DNA of 64,000 nt from Actinoallomurus bryophytorum. Lineage in GTDB: Bacteria; Actinomycetota; Actinomycetes; Streptosporangiales; Streptosporangiaceae. Under the pieces are notes generated by a model. That model was not told where the DNA came from and made no database searches. It saw only the letters and a list, made by a program, of their open reading frames with translations. The stretch is taken from assembly GCF_006716425.1 (NCBI RefSeq), contig NZ_VFOZ01000002.1:682001-746000 (forward strand), read 5' to 3'. Shown here piece after piece: positions 40,527 through 49,402 of this stretch; position 1 is the stretch's first letter; every line of letters begins with the position of its first letter. The position numbers were made by a program, and so were the translations under genes.

Positions 40527-41945
40527 TCACCGCCGGACCGCGGGTCTCACGAAGGCGATGGCCAGGACCAGCGCCACCGCGATGAAGACCGTCGCCACGT
40601 CGAACGCGACGGCGGCACCGTGCACCTGGCCCCCGTGCCTGCTCGCGGTACCGAAGATCGAGACCAGGACGGCCATGCCCAGCGCGCCGCCGACCTGCTG
40701 CATCGTCTGCAGCATGCCCGAGGCCGCCCCGGAGTCCTCGCGCCGCACCCCGGACAGGATGGTGAGGGTGACCGGCAGGAAGACCAGGCCCGCTCCCAGC
40801 CCGAACAGGATCATCGGGCCGAGCACACCCGCGGCGTACCCGCTGGTGGCCGACAGGCGCGTCAGCCACAGCATCCCCACGATGATGAACGGCAGGCCGG
40901 TCAGCATCAGCCGCCGCGGCCCGAACCTGGGCACCAGCCGGGGCGCCAGCCGCGCGACGCCGAACAGCAGGCCCGTCATCGGCAGGAACGCCACCCCGGC
41001 CTCCAGCGGGCCGAAGCCGAGGGAGTTCTGCAGGAACTGCACCAGGAAGAAGAACATCCCGAACATCGCCGCCGCGAGCAGCAGCATGATCAGATATGCC
41101 CCGGACCGTGCCCGGTCGGCGAACAGCCGGAGCGGCACCACCGGCTGCCGCGCGCGTGCCTCCACGGTGACGAACGCCGCGAGCATGATGACCCCGGCGG
41201 CGAACGCCAGCAGGGTGGTCGAGTCGCTCCAGCCCGCGTCGGAGGCGCGGATGAAGGCGTACACCAGGGCGACCATGCCGGTGACGGACGTGATCGCCCC
41301 GGCGATGTCGAGACGGCCCCGGTGCCGTTCGGTCTCCTCGATGAACAGCGGTGCGATCAGCAGCACCGCGACGCCGACCGGCACGTTGATGAACAGCACC
41401 CAGCGCCAGGAGAGCCAGTCGGTGAGCACGCCGCCGAGGATCAGGCCGACGGACGCCCCCGCCGATGACGTGGCGGAGAAGATGCTCAGCGCCCGGTTCC
41501 GCTCGGCGCCTTCGGCGAAGTTCGTGGTGATCAGGGCCAGCGCGCCGGGCGCCGCCAGGGCCGCCCCGACGCCCTGCACCCCTCGCGCCGCGAGCAGCCA
41601 CGCCGCGGAGGTGGCGAGCCCGCCGAGCAGCGAGGCGAGCGTGAAGATCGCGATGCCCGCGAGGAAGACGCGGCGTCGTCCGAGCACGTCACCGGCGCGG
41701 CCGCCCAGCAGGAGCAGGCCGCCGAACGCGAGGGAGTAGACGTTGGTCACCCACGACAGGCCGGTCGCGGAGAAGTGCAGGGTGTGCTGGATCTTGGGCA
41801 GGGCGACGAACACGACGGTCGCGTCGAGCACGACCATGAGCTGGCACGCGACGATCACGGCCAGCGAGATCCCGGGATGTCGCGCGTGCCGCGGCGGTCT
41901 CCCGGCGAACGGTGTGTCTCGTGTGGAGACGGTCTGCTGGGACAT
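40527..41945 (-). CDS. DHA2-family MFS multidrug exporter
   Basis: 472 aa with about 14 helices. Motif D1 LDATVVFVALPKI near 41-53, motif A GGRAGDVLGRRRVF (about 80-93) and motif C-like GLILGGVLTDWLSWRW identify the EmrB/QacA drug:H+ antiporter group. It is divergent from a TetR gene, with two matching operators between them (42020-42057), a classical repressor-exporter pair. The ATG start is followed by a short soluble N-terminus rich in Arg/His. The substrate cannot be read from the sequence. Confidence 0.92.
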   Translation of the reverse strand: MSQQTVSTRDTPFAGRPPRHARHPGISLAVIVACQLMVVLDATVVFVALPKIQHTLHFSATGLSWVTNVYSLAFGGLLLLGGRAGDVLGRRRVFLAGIAIFTLASLLGGLATSAAWLLAARGVQGVGAALAAPGALALITTNFAEGAERNRALSIFSATSSAGASVGLILGGVLTDWLSWRWVLFINVPVGVAVLLIAPLFIEETERHRGRLDIAGAITSVTGMVALVYAFIRASDAGWSDSTTLLAFAAGVIMLAAFVTVEARARQPVVPLRLFADRARSGAYLIMLLLAAAMFGMFFFLVQFLQNSLGFGPLEAGVAFLPMTGLLFGVARLAPRLVPRFGPRRLMLTGLPFIIVGMLWLTRLSATSGYAAGVLGPMILFGLGAGLVFLPVTLTILSGVRREDSGAASGMLQTMQQVGGALGMAVLVSIFGTASRHGGQVHGAAVAFDVATVFIAVALVLAIAFVRPAVRR

Positions 41946-42019
41946 GAGTCATAGACTCCTTCTGCAGGAAGAGTGCCGGGCGTCCCCCGAAGTGGCTGTC
42001 GGAGCCGCCCGACCTTAAA

Positions 42020-42057
42020 CGGAGGGTGCCTCCGCAACGATACGGAGGTACCCTCCG
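42020..42057. promoter_or_regulatory. Twin TetR operators between MFS and TetR genes
   Basis: CGGAGG-GTG-CCTCCG (42020-42034) and CGGAGG-TAC-CCTCCG (42043-42057) are two copies of the same 15-bp inverted repeat with centres 23 bp apart, in the divergent promoter region. They are likely bound by the adjacent TetR protein. Confidence 0.8.
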
Positions 42058-42082
42058 GTATGCAACCGTTCCGGGAGGAGCG

Positions 42083-42649
42083 ATGACGACCGCCGAGCGG
42101 CGCCCCATGCGCGCCGACGCGCGCCGCAACTACAAGCGGCTGCTCACCGAGGCCAAGCGCGCGTTCCTCGAACAAGGCGCCGAGGCCTCGCTGGAGGACA
42201 TCGCGCGCCACGCCGAGGTCGGCATCGGCACGCTGTACCGCCACTTCCCCACCCGTCTGGCGCTGCAGGAGGCCGTCTACCACGGCGAGGTCGACGAGCT
42301 GTGCTCGAAGGCCTACGACCTCCTGGAGGCCGAGTCCGGTGGCGACGCGCTGTCCGCCTGGATGCACGCGTTCATCGGCTACGCCGCGAGCAAGCGCGGG
42401 CTGATGCAGACGCTGAAAGAGGTCATCGACCGGCGGTCCGACCTGTTCACCAAGTGCCACGACGAGATCCAGGAGGCGGCTGGTGCGGTCCTCGCCGCGG
42501 CACAGGAGGCCGGGACCGTACGCGCAGGGGTGACCGCCTCGGACCTGTTGCGCCTCACTCATGGGCTTTCCGTGGCGACCGAGCGCGTCCCCGAGGACAC
42601 CGACCGGCTGCTGTCCTACCTGCTGGACGGCCTGCGCCCCCACCACTGA
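42083..42649 (+). CDS. TetR-family repressor
   Basis: 188 aa. The HTH (about 8-55) includes FLEQGAEASLEDIARHAEVG and GTLYRHFPTRLALQEAVY. The C-terminal SBP65/TetR_C-type ligand domain has GYAASKRGLMQTLKEVI. The ATG at 42083 follows GGGAGGAG. The longer in-frame extension would read through the operator region and is rejected. It is expected to repress the divergent DHA2 exporter, and itself, through the twin operators. Confidence 0.92.
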   Translation: MTTAERRPMRADARRNYKRLLTEAKRAFLEQGAEASLEDIARHAEVGIGTLYRHFPTRLALQEAVYHGEVDELCSKAYDLLEAESGGDALSAWMHAFIGYAASKRGLMQTLKEVIDRRSDLFTKCHDEIQEAAGAVLAAAQEAGTVRAGVTASDLLRLTHGLSVATERVPEDTDRLLSYLLDGLRPHH

Positions 42650-42724
42650 CCGAATCGTCGCCGGGAATGCCCGGCCGACGCGGATCCGTTATCTCCTGAG
42701 ACCCCATCAGGAGAGGATGATCGT

Positions 42725-43948
42725 GTGACGGCCACGGCCGAGCGGACGGCGTACGCCACGGCGGGCCGGGCGGAGCGAGTTCGCCTCTTCCTCGTCCTGG
42801 GCGCGCTGAGCGCGATCGGCCCGCTGTCCATCGACATGTACCTCCCGGCCCTGCCGAGGCTCACCCACGACCTGTCGGCCGGTGCCTCACTCGTCCAGCT
42901 GACCCTGACCGCCTGCCTCGTCGGCCTCGCCGCCGGGCAGGTGGTGGCCGGGCCGCTCAGCGACATGTGGGGACGCCGGCGCCCGATGCTGGCCGGCATC
43001 GTGATCTACACGATCGCCTCCCTGCTGTGCGTGGTGGCGCCCACCGTGCAACTCCTGATCGCGCTGCGGCTGATCCAGGGGGTGGCGGGCGCGGCCTGCA
43101 TCGTGATCTCCCGCGCGATGGTGCGCGACATGCACGACGGTCCGGCCGTGGCGCGGTTCTTCTCGCTGCTGATGCTCGTCAACGGCGTCGCGCCGATCGC
43201 CGCGCCGGTGATCGGCGGACAGGTCCTGCGCTTCACGTCCTGGCGCGGGGTGTTCGTCGTCCTGACCGTCATGGGCGCGCTCATGGCGGTCTCGGCGCTC
43301 GGGCTGCGCGAGACGCTGGCGCGGCCGGAGCGGCACACGGGCGGCCTGCGGGCCGCCCTGCGGACCTATCGCGAACTCTGCGCCGACCGGGTGTTCGTGG
43401 CGTACGCCCTGGCGGGCGGCCTGGCGTTCGCGGCGATGTTCGCCTACATCTCAGGATCGCCTTTCGTCACCCAGAACATCTACGGCCTGTCCCCCCAGAC
43501 GTTCAGCCTGATCTTCGCGGTGAACTCCCTGGGCATCGTCGCGCTCGGCCAGGTGAGCGGGCTGCTGGCCGGACGCGTACGGATGATGACGCTGCTCACC
43601 GCCGGCCTCCTGGTCTCCCTGGCCGGAGGCGTGCTGCTCGTGGTGGCGGTGTTCGCCGGCCTGGGCCTGCCCTTCGTGCTGGTCGCCCTGTTCCTCGTCG
43701 TGTCCGCGATCGGCCTGGTCATGCCCAACTCCGCGGCCCTCGCGCTGTCCGGCCGCCCGCCCAACATCGCGGGCAGCGCCTCGGCGCTGTTCGGCCTGAC
43801 CCAGTACGTCATCGGCGCCGCCGCCGCGCCGCTCGTCGGTGTGGCCGGTTCGCACTCGGCCGTCCCGATGACGCTGGTCATCGTCTGTGCCGCGGCCGCC
43901 GCCGTGCTCGTCCTCGCGACCCTCACCCGAGGCCACCGGACCGCCTGA
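42725..43948 (+). CDS. Bcr/CflA-family MFS drug exporter
   Basis: 407 aa with 12 helices. SIDMYLPALPRLTHDL near 38-53 and GPLSDMWGRRRPMLAG (motif A, about 79-94) are diagnostic of Bcr/CflA transporters. RAMVRDMHDG follows in TM5. It exports bicyclomycin- or chloramphenicol-like drugs, or sulfonamides, in known members. The GTG start lies 8 nt after GGAGAGG. It is downstream of the TetR gene by 75 nt and may share its regulation, giving the locus two exporters under one repressor. Confidence 0.9.
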   Translation: MTATAERTAYATAGRAERVRLFLVLGALSAIGPLSIDMYLPALPRLTHDLSAGASLVQLTLTACLVGLAAGQVVAGPLSDMWGRRRPMLAGIVIYTIASLLCVVAPTVQLLIALRLIQGVAGAACIVISRAMVRDMHDGPAVARFFSLLMLVNGVAPIAAPVIGGQVLRFTSWRGVFVVLTVMGALMAVSALGLRETLARPERHTGGLRAALRTYRELCADRVFVAYALAGGLAFAAMFAYISGSPFVTQNIYGLSPQTFSLIFAVNSLGIVALGQVSGLLAGRVRMMTLLTAGLLVSLAGGVLLVVAVFAGLGLPFVLVALFLVVSAIGLVMPNSAALALSGRPPNIAGSASALFGLTQYVIGAAAAPLVGVAGSHSAVPMTLVIVCAAAAAVLVLATLTRGHRTA

Positions 43949-43949
43949 G

Positions 43950-43971
43950 CCGCGGGGGATGACGCCCGCGG
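43950..43971 (+). terminator. Weak hairpin after the Bcr/CflA gene
   Basis: CCGCGGG (43950-43956) and CCCGCGG (43965-43971) with an 8-nt loop, just after the stop codon. The stem is short, so termination may be partial. Confidence 0.45.
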
Positions 43972-44098
43972 ACGGTACGGGGTCAACCGATCGGCTGATG
44001 GGGTGATCCACCCCTGCCGTACCCGTGCGGTCGATCCGCCACAGGGGTCTCGCGGGCGATGCTCTGGAGCGTAGTCACCAGCACCAGGGAGCGCGGTC

Positions 44099-45004
44099 AT
44101 GGCGGTCATCGAAGTCAGCAAGCTGCACAAGCGCTACGGCGGCACCGTCGCCGTGGACGACGTGTCGTTCGACGTCGAGAGAGGCGAGATCTTCGGCATC
44201 CTCGGCCCGAACGGCGCGGGCAAGACCACCACCGTCGAATGCGTCGGGGGCCTGCGGACGCCCGACCACGGCGCCGTCTCGGTGCTCGGGCTGGACCCAC
44301 GCCGCGACCGTGCGGATCTCACCCAGCGGGTCGGCGTGCAGCTGCAGCAGAGCGAGCTGCCGGAGAAGATGAAGGTCGGCGAGGCGCTCGAGCTCTACAG
44401 CTCCTTCTACCGCAAGCCCGCCGACTGGGAACGCCTCATCGACGACCTGGGGCTCGGCGGCAAGCGCGACGCCAGGTTCGGCAAGCTGTCCGGCGGCCAG
44501 AAGCAGCGGGTGTCGATCGCACTCGCGCTGGCCGGCAGCCCGGAGATCGCGATCCTGGACGAGCTGACCACCGGGCTCGACCCGCAGGCGCGCCGTGACA
44601 CCTGGCAGCTGATCGAGCAGATCCGCGACCGCGGCGTGACGATCGTGCTGGTCACGCACTTCATGGAGGAGGCCGAGCGCCTCTGCGACCGCATCGCCGT
44701 GATCGACTCCGGCCGGGTCGCCGCCATCGACACACCCGCCGGGCTCGTGTCGCGGGTCAGCCCCGGGCAGCGCATCCGGTTCCGGCCCTCGCCCGCGCTG
44801 GACGACCGGCTCCTCCGTGACCTGCCGGAGGTCCACGAGGTGACCAGGTCCGGTGAGCAGCTCGCCGTGTCGGGGAGCGACGGCCTCCTGCAGGCGGTCA
44901 CCTCCGTGCTCGCCCGCAACAACATCATCGCCGCCGACCTTCGCGTCGAGCAGACCAGCCTCGACGACGCCTTCGTCGCCCTCACCGGCCGCAGCATCAA
45001 CTAA
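44099..45004 (+). CDS. ABC transporter ATP-binding protein (DrrA-type)
   Basis: 301 aa. Walker A is GPNGAGKTT (about 39-47). A Q-loop QLQQSELPEK is followed by the signature LSGGQKQRVSIALAL (about 128-142), Walker B IAILDELTTGLDP and H-loop LVTHFMEE. The C-terminal DUF4162-like tail (about 215-301) is typical of DrrA/NatA exporters. It pairs with the permease 15 nt downstream and a sensor kinase and response regulator. GGGAGC precedes the ATG at a suitable distance. Confidence 0.93.
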   Translation: MAVIEVSKLHKRYGGTVAVDDVSFDVERGEIFGILGPNGAGKTTTVECVGGLRTPDHGAVSVLGLDPRRDRADLTQRVGVQLQQSELPEKMKVGEALELYSSFYRKPADWERLIDDLGLGGKRDARFGKLSGGQKQRVSIALALAGSPEIAILDELTTGLDPQARRDTWQLIEQIRDRGVTIVLVTHFMEEAERLCDRIAVIDSGRVAAIDTPAGLVSRVSPGQRIRFRPSPALDDRLLRDLPEVHEVTRSGEQLAVSGSDGLLQAVTSVLARNNIIAADLRVEQTSLDDAFVALTGRSIN

Positions 45005-45019
45005 GGAAGCGAGACCCCC

Positions 45020-45754
45020 ATGTTCGCCCGGATCACCTTCATGGAGTTCAAGCTCAACATGCGTGAGTTCGTCGTGCCGCTGTTCGTGCTGGTCCTGCCG
45101 GTCGCGCTGCTGCTCGGCTTCGGCTTCCAGCCCGGTAGCCGCAAGGCCGACGCCGACCTCGGCGGCCAGACCGGCGCCGAGTACATCGCCGCGATCGGCG
45201 CGGGCATCGCGCTGGCCATCCTCGGGCTCAGCGTGCTGCCCGCGACGCTGGCGACGTACCGGGAGAAGGGCGTACTGCGGCGCCTGGCCACCACACCGGT
45301 GCGACCCGTCTACCTGCTGGCCGCCCAGCTCGTCCTGTACGCCGTCGGGGCACTGTTCACGGTCGCCGTGCTGATCGTCGCCGGTGACGTGCTGTTCGGC
45401 ACGCCCGTCCCGAAGTCCCTGTTCGCCTTCCTCGGTGCGCTGGTGCTCGGCATGGCGGCGCTGTTCGCGATCGGGCTGCTCGTCGCGGCCGTGGCGCCCA
45501 CCGCCAAGGCCGGTCAGGCGATCGGCATGATCCTGTTCTTCCCGAGCCTGTTCCTCGGCGGCGTCTACATCCCCCGCGAGACGATGCCGGCGGTCCTGCG
45601 GAACATCGGCGACTACTCGCCGCTCGGTGCGACCCTGAAGACGATGCGGGACGCGTGGATGGGCACGTCGCCCCATATCGCGCAGTTGGCCATAATGGCC
45701 GCGTACGCCGTCGTCGCCGGGCTGGCCGCGACCAAGCTCTTCAGGTGGGAGTGA
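45020..45754 (+). CDS. ABC-2 type permease
   Basis: 244 aa with six membrane helices. The N-terminus (RITFMEFKLNMREF) leads to a first helix at 15-35 (FVVPLFVLVLPVALLLGFG). The conserved FFPSLFLGGVYIPRETMPAVL segment (about 170-190) and a YSPLGATLKTMRDAW region are typical of DrrB/ABC-2 exporters. GGAAGCGAG lies before the ATG, and the kinase gene starts 2 nt after the stop, so the four genes form one operon. The exported substrate is unknown. Confidence 0.92.
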   Translation: MFARITFMEFKLNMREFVVPLFVLVLPVALLLGFGFQPGSRKADADLGGQTGAEYIAAIGAGIALAILGLSVLPATLATYREKGVLRRLATTPVRPVYLLAAQLVLYAVGALFTVAVLIVAGDVLFGTPVPKSLFAFLGALVLGMAALFAIGLLVAAVAPTAKAGQAIGMILFFPSLFLGGVYIPRETMPAVLRNIGDYSPLGATLKTMRDAWMGTSPHIAQLAIMAAYAVVAGLAATKLFRWE

Positions 45755-45756
45755 CC

Positions 45757-46986
45757 GTGGCAGTGCCGCCCAGCGGCTGGGAACGGCGCGAAGCGATCAT
45801 GCTCCGCGTCGTTCCCTACTGTGCGCTGGCCATCTCGGTCGTCCTCATCGCGTTCGACGGCTCCCTGCCGGCTGAGCGCATGCTCGCCACGATGGGCGTC
45901 GTCCTGATCGCGGTGGCCTGGCTGCTCCTCACCACCCGCGTCGGGCCCGCCTGGGCCCAGCGCCCCTGGGGCGCGGCGATCCACTTCACGGGATTCACGC
46001 TCCTGTCCGCGACACTCGTCTACCTCAGCCCGCTGTGCGGGTTCTTCGCCTGGTCCGGTTATCTCCAGGTGGGGACCCTGCCGGGCCGCTCGAAGTGGGC
46101 CGGTGTGGCGGCGACGGCAGCGGTCGTCTCCAGCACGTACGTCGGCGGTTTCCAGCACATCGACGGCTCCACGTTCGTCGTCTACCTGATCTTTACGGGG
46201 GCGGGCATCGCCCTCGGCGGCGGGTTCCTGTTCTTCGGCACGATGCTCGGCGAGCAGAACGCCAAGCAGCGCACCATGCTCACCGACCTCGCCGAGGCCA
46301 ACGCCCAGCTCGAGGCGGCCCTGGCGGAGAACGCCGGCCTGCACGCGCAGCTGCTGACGCAGGCACGCGAGGCGGGCGTTCTGGACGAGCGCGCCCGCAT
46401 GGCGCGGGAGATCCACGACACCCTCGCCCAGGGCTTCACCGGGATCATCGCCCAGATCGAGGCGGCCCGGCAGAACCCCGGCCAGTGGCTGCGCTTCGCC
46501 GACCAGGCGCAGGCCCTGGCGCGGGAGAACCTCTCCGAGGCACGCCGATCCGTACAGGCGCTGCGGCCCGAGCATCTCGAGGACGCGCACCTGCCCGAGG
46601 CGATCACCGGGATGAGCGAACGCTGGTCCGCGGCCTGCGGGGTCGCGGTGGGCGTCGAGACCACCGGCGACCCCCGGCCGATGCTCGCCGACGTGGAGGT
46701 CGCGCTGTTCCGCGTCGCGCAGGAGGCCCTGACCAATGTCGCCAAGCACGCGAAGGCGTCCCGTGTCGGCCTGACGCTGTCGTACATGGACGACGTCGTG
46801 CTGCTGGACGTACGTGACGACGGCGTGGGCTTCGAACCGGGTGTGGCCAACGGGGGGTTCGGCCTGTCGTCCATGCGCCAGCGGCTGCTGCGGGTCGCGG
46901 GCAGCCTCGCGATCGAGAGCAGTCCCGGAGAGGGCACCGCCGTCAACGCGAGCGTTCCCGCCCTGCCGGCCGGAGGAGGGGCATGA
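45757..46986 (+). CDS. NarL/DesK-type sensor histidine kinase
   Basis: 409 aa. Five predicted membrane helices (about 15-175) form the sensor part with almost no extracellular loop, so it probably senses membrane state or a drug in the bilayer. A coiled-coil linker (LTDLAEANAQLEAALAENAG) leads to the HisKA_3 domain with phospho-acceptor H220 in MAREIHDTLAQ. HATPase_c follows (about 310-405, DDGVGFEPG and GFGLSSMRQR). The GTG at 45757 follows GGGAG. The stop overlaps the regulator's ATG (ATGA). Confidence 0.9.
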   Translation: MAVPPSGWERREAIMLRVVPYCALAISVVLIAFDGSLPAERMLATMGVVLIAVAWLLLTTRVGPAWAQRPWGAAIHFTGFTLLSATLVYLSPLCGFFAWSGYLQVGTLPGRSKWAGVAATAAVVSSTYVGGFQHIDGSTFVVYLIFTGAGIALGGGFLFFGTMLGEQNAKQRTMLTDLAEANAQLEAALAENAGLHAQLLTQAREAGVLDERARMAREIHDTLAQGFTGIIAQIEAARQNPGQWLRFADQAQALARENLSEARRSVQALRPEHLEDAHLPEAITGMSERWSAACGVAVGVETTGDPRPMLADVEVALFRVAQEALTNVAKHAKASRVGLTLSYMDDVVLLDVRDDGVGFEPGVANGGFGLSSMRQRLLRVAGSLAIESSPGEGTAVNASVPALPAGGGA

Positions 46987-47597
46987 TCCGCCTGTTGATC
47001 GTCGATGACCATCCGATCGTCCGCGACGGCCTGCGCGGCGTCTTCGCCGCCGAGCCTGACCTGGAGGTCGTCGGTGAGGCGGCCAACGGTGCCGAGGCGA
47101 TCCGGCGGGCCGGCGAGGCCGACGTCGTGCTCATGGACCTTCGCATGCCGGAGATGGGCGGCGTGGAGGCGATCACACGGTTGCGCGAGACGTGCCCGGA
47201 CGTGCGCGTCCTCGTGCTGACGACGTTCGACACCGACAGCGACGTGCTCCCGGCCATCGAGGCGGGTGCCACGGGCTACCTGCTCAAGGATGCTCCGCGC
47301 GAGGAGCTCCTGCGCGCCGTCCGGTCGGCGTTCCGCGGCGAGTCGGTGCTGTCGCCGTCGGTCGCGGGCCGCCTCATGGGCCGGGTGCGCCGGCCGACGG
47401 ACGGCACCCTCAGCAAGCGCGAACGCGAGGTGCTCGCCCTCGTCGCCGACGGCACCACCAACCGCGAGGCGGCCAAGCGGCTGTTCGTCAGCGAGGCGAC
47501 CATCAAGACCCACCTGCTGCACATCTACGACAAGCTGGGAGTACGCGACCGGGCGGCCGCGGTCGGCGAGGCGTACAAACGCGGCCTGCTGTCCTGA
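46983..47597 (+). CDS. NarL-family response regulator
   Basis: 204 aa. The receiver domain (1-118) starts MIRLLIVDDHPIVRDGL, with phospho-acceptor D52 in VLMDLRMP. The LuxR-type HTH (about 138-200) has LSKREREVLALVADGTTNRE and FVSEATIKTHLLHIYDKLGV. Translation is coupled to the kinase by a 4-nt overlap. It probably controls the preceding ABC exporter operon. Confidence 0.95.
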   Translation: MIRLLIVDDHPIVRDGLRGVFAAEPDLEVVGEAANGAEAIRRAGEADVVLMDLRMPEMGGVEAITRLRETCPDVRVLVLTTFDTDSDVLPAIEAGATGYLLKDAPREELLRAVRSAFRGESVLSPSVAGRLMGRVRRPTDGTLSKREREVLALVADGTTNREAAKRLFVSEATIKTHLLHIYDKLGVRDRAAAVGEAYKRGLLS

Positions 47598-47666
47598 ACG
47601 TGCCGCCGACTCCACGGCGACATTCGTACAAGACCGATGGCCAGTGGCCCATGCATCATCCCGTGC

Positions 47667-48488
47667 ATGAGTGAGTACGACGTTGAGCTCTCGCAGGGGA
47701 TGCACGTGGTCCACGACGGCCCGCGGCAGGCGCCGCCGCTGTTGCTCATCCACGGATCGGGGGCCGCGGGCGCCTCCTGGGGCCCGATGGTCCCGGCACT
47801 GGCCGGCCACCATCACGTCATCCGGATCGACCTCCCGGGCTGCGGCCAGTCCCCGCCCGCGCCGTCGTACGACGTGCCCGCCCAGGCGGGCCGGGTGGCG
47901 GCGTTGCTCGACGACCTCGGCCTCCGTCACGTCGCCGTGGCCGGGCACTCCAGCGGCGGCTACGTCGCCACCGCGCTCGCCGAACGGCGCCCCGGCCTGG
48001 TGGGGTCACTCGCGCTGATCAGCACCGGCCCGAGTCTCGACGCGCTCCTTCCGCAACCGCTCATCCTCCGGGTCCTGCTGGGCCCGCCGCTCGGCCCGCT
48101 CATCTGGTCGATACGGTCGGACGCGTGGATCCGGAAGGGGGCCAACGCGACGGCCGCCCGCCCGGTCGACATCCCGGACGACCTGGTCGCCGCGGTACGC
48201 GGCATCAAGTACCGCACGATGAGGGAGGTGCTGCGCCGGAACACCGCCTACATCGCCGAGAGCAGCGTTCCCGAGCGTCTCGCCGCGCTCGAGGTCCCGG
48301 TGCTGGTGATCTGCGGCGCCGCCGACCGCAAATGGGATCCGGCGTCCGCGCGTCAGTACGACGCGGTGCCGAACGCGCGGGTGGAGCTGCTGCCCGGCGT
48401 CGGGCATGTGCCCCTCCTGGAAGCGCCCGAGATCACCAGCGGGCTGCTGCTGGACTTCACGGCGACGGGCTCTGGCGCCCGCCCGTGA
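47667..48488 (+). CDS. Alpha/beta hydrolase
   Basis: 273 aa. The oxyanion-hole motif LLLIHGSGAAGASWG is followed by the nucleophile elbow GHSSGG (S95). The acid is probably in CGAADRKWDP, and the catalytic His is in PGVGHVPLLE. No signal peptide. The ATG at 47667 is taken because the upstream codons are not family-like. No ribosome-binding site is obvious. An AraC-type regulator follows 23 nt downstream on the same strand. The substrate (ester, epoxide or C-C bond) cannot be told. Confidence 0.88.
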   Translation: MSEYDVELSQGMHVVHDGPRQAPPLLLIHGSGAAGASWGPMVPALAGHHHVIRIDLPGCGQSPPAPSYDVPAQAGRVAALLDDLGLRHVAVAGHSSGGYVATALAERRPGLVGSLALISTGPSLDALLPQPLILRVLLGPPLGPLIWSIRSDAWIRKGANATAARPVDIPDDLVAAVRGIKYRTMREVLRRNTAYIAESSVPERLAALEVPVLVICGAADRKWDPASARQYDAVPNARVELLPGVGHVPLLEAPEITSGLLLDFTATGSGARP

Positions 48489-48499
48489 TCCCAGGGGAA

Positions 48500-48505
48500 T
48501 AGGCT
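48500..48505 (+). promoter_or_regulatory. -10 box of leaderless AraC gene
   Basis: TAGGCT, then six bases (GCTCCC), then the GTG start codon at 48512. No ribosome-binding site is present, so the gene is likely transcribed leaderless from just after the hydrolase gene. Confidence 0.55.
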
Positions 48506-48511
48506 GCTCCC

Positions 48512-49366
48512 GTGCTTCCGAGCGCGACACCACTCGACTGGGCGTGGTCGGACGTGGACGTCGCGGTGCCCCGCCCGTCACGTCGGCCGCCGGGGATCAG
48601 CATGGCCGGTTTCCGCCAGCGTGTCCCCGTGCTGTGGGATGTGGCCATGGTGGCGCACCCATCCGTCACGCTGCTCGTCGACCTGAGCGAGGGCGAAGGC
48701 GCCGTCTACGACACCCATGGCCGGCGCGAGCGCGGCAGTGTCGTCGTCGGGCTCCTCCCCGGAGATGTCCGGGCGGGCGGCCGGTCGCGGGTCGAGTGCC
48801 TCCAGATCCGGCTGGAGCCGGTCGCGGCGGCGGCGATGCTCGGCCCATCGGCCGAGCTCACCGGTTCGGTCGTGTCGCTCGAGGACCTCTGGGGCCGCGA
48901 CGCCGGACGGGCCGAGGACAGGCTGCGCGCCGCCGCGTCGTGGGACGAACGGTTCACGATCGCGGCGGAGATCCTCGGCCGGCGACCGGCCACCCGCCGG
49001 ATCGATCCGGAGGTCGCCCACGCCTGGCGGCGGGTGCTCCTGACCCGCGGGCGGCTGCGGGTCGATGGCCTGGCGGACGAGGTCGGCTGGAGCCGCAAGC
49101 GCCTGTGGTCCCGCTTCCGGTCCCAGCTCGGCATCTCCCCCAAACGCGCCGCCCGGCTGGTGCGGTTCGACCACGCCGCCCACCTTCTCGCGGCGGGCCA
49201 CGCCCCCGCCGGCGTCGCCACCGAGAGCGGCTACACCGACCAGTCCCACCTCCACCGCGAGGTCAGGACGTTCGCCGGGCTCACGCCCGCGGCCGTGGCC
49301 GTCGCGCCGTGGCTCACGATCGACGACGTCGCGTGGCCGGCCTCATCGCCGGCCGAAGCCCGGTGA
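48512..49366 (+). CDS. AraC-family transcriptional regulator
   Basis: 284 aa. The N-terminal region (about 1-170) is a ligand-binding AraC-type domain of the DUF6597-like kind, with VTLLVDLSEGEGAVYD. The C-terminal double HTH (about 175-260) has RVDGLADEVGWSRKRLWSRF and the second helix pair GVATESGYTDQSHLHREVRT. The start is leaderless. It is downstream of the alpha/beta hydrolase and may regulate it. Confidence 0.9.
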   Translation: MLPSATPLDWAWSDVDVAVPRPSRRPPGISMAGFRQRVPVLWDVAMVAHPSVTLLVDLSEGEGAVYDTHGRRERGSVVVGLLPGDVRAGGRSRVECLQIRLEPVAAAAMLGPSAELTGSVVSLEDLWGRDAGRAEDRLRAAASWDERFTIAAEILGRRPATRRIDPEVAHAWRRVLLTRGRLRVDGLADEVGWSRKRLWSRFRSQLGISPKRAARLVRFDHAAHLLAAGHAPAGVATESGYTDQSHLHREVRTFAGLTPAAVAVAPWLTIDDVAWPASSPAEAR

Positions 49367-49402
49367 CGGGTGGCGTCCACGTGCGGCGATGACAGGCCGC
49401 GC

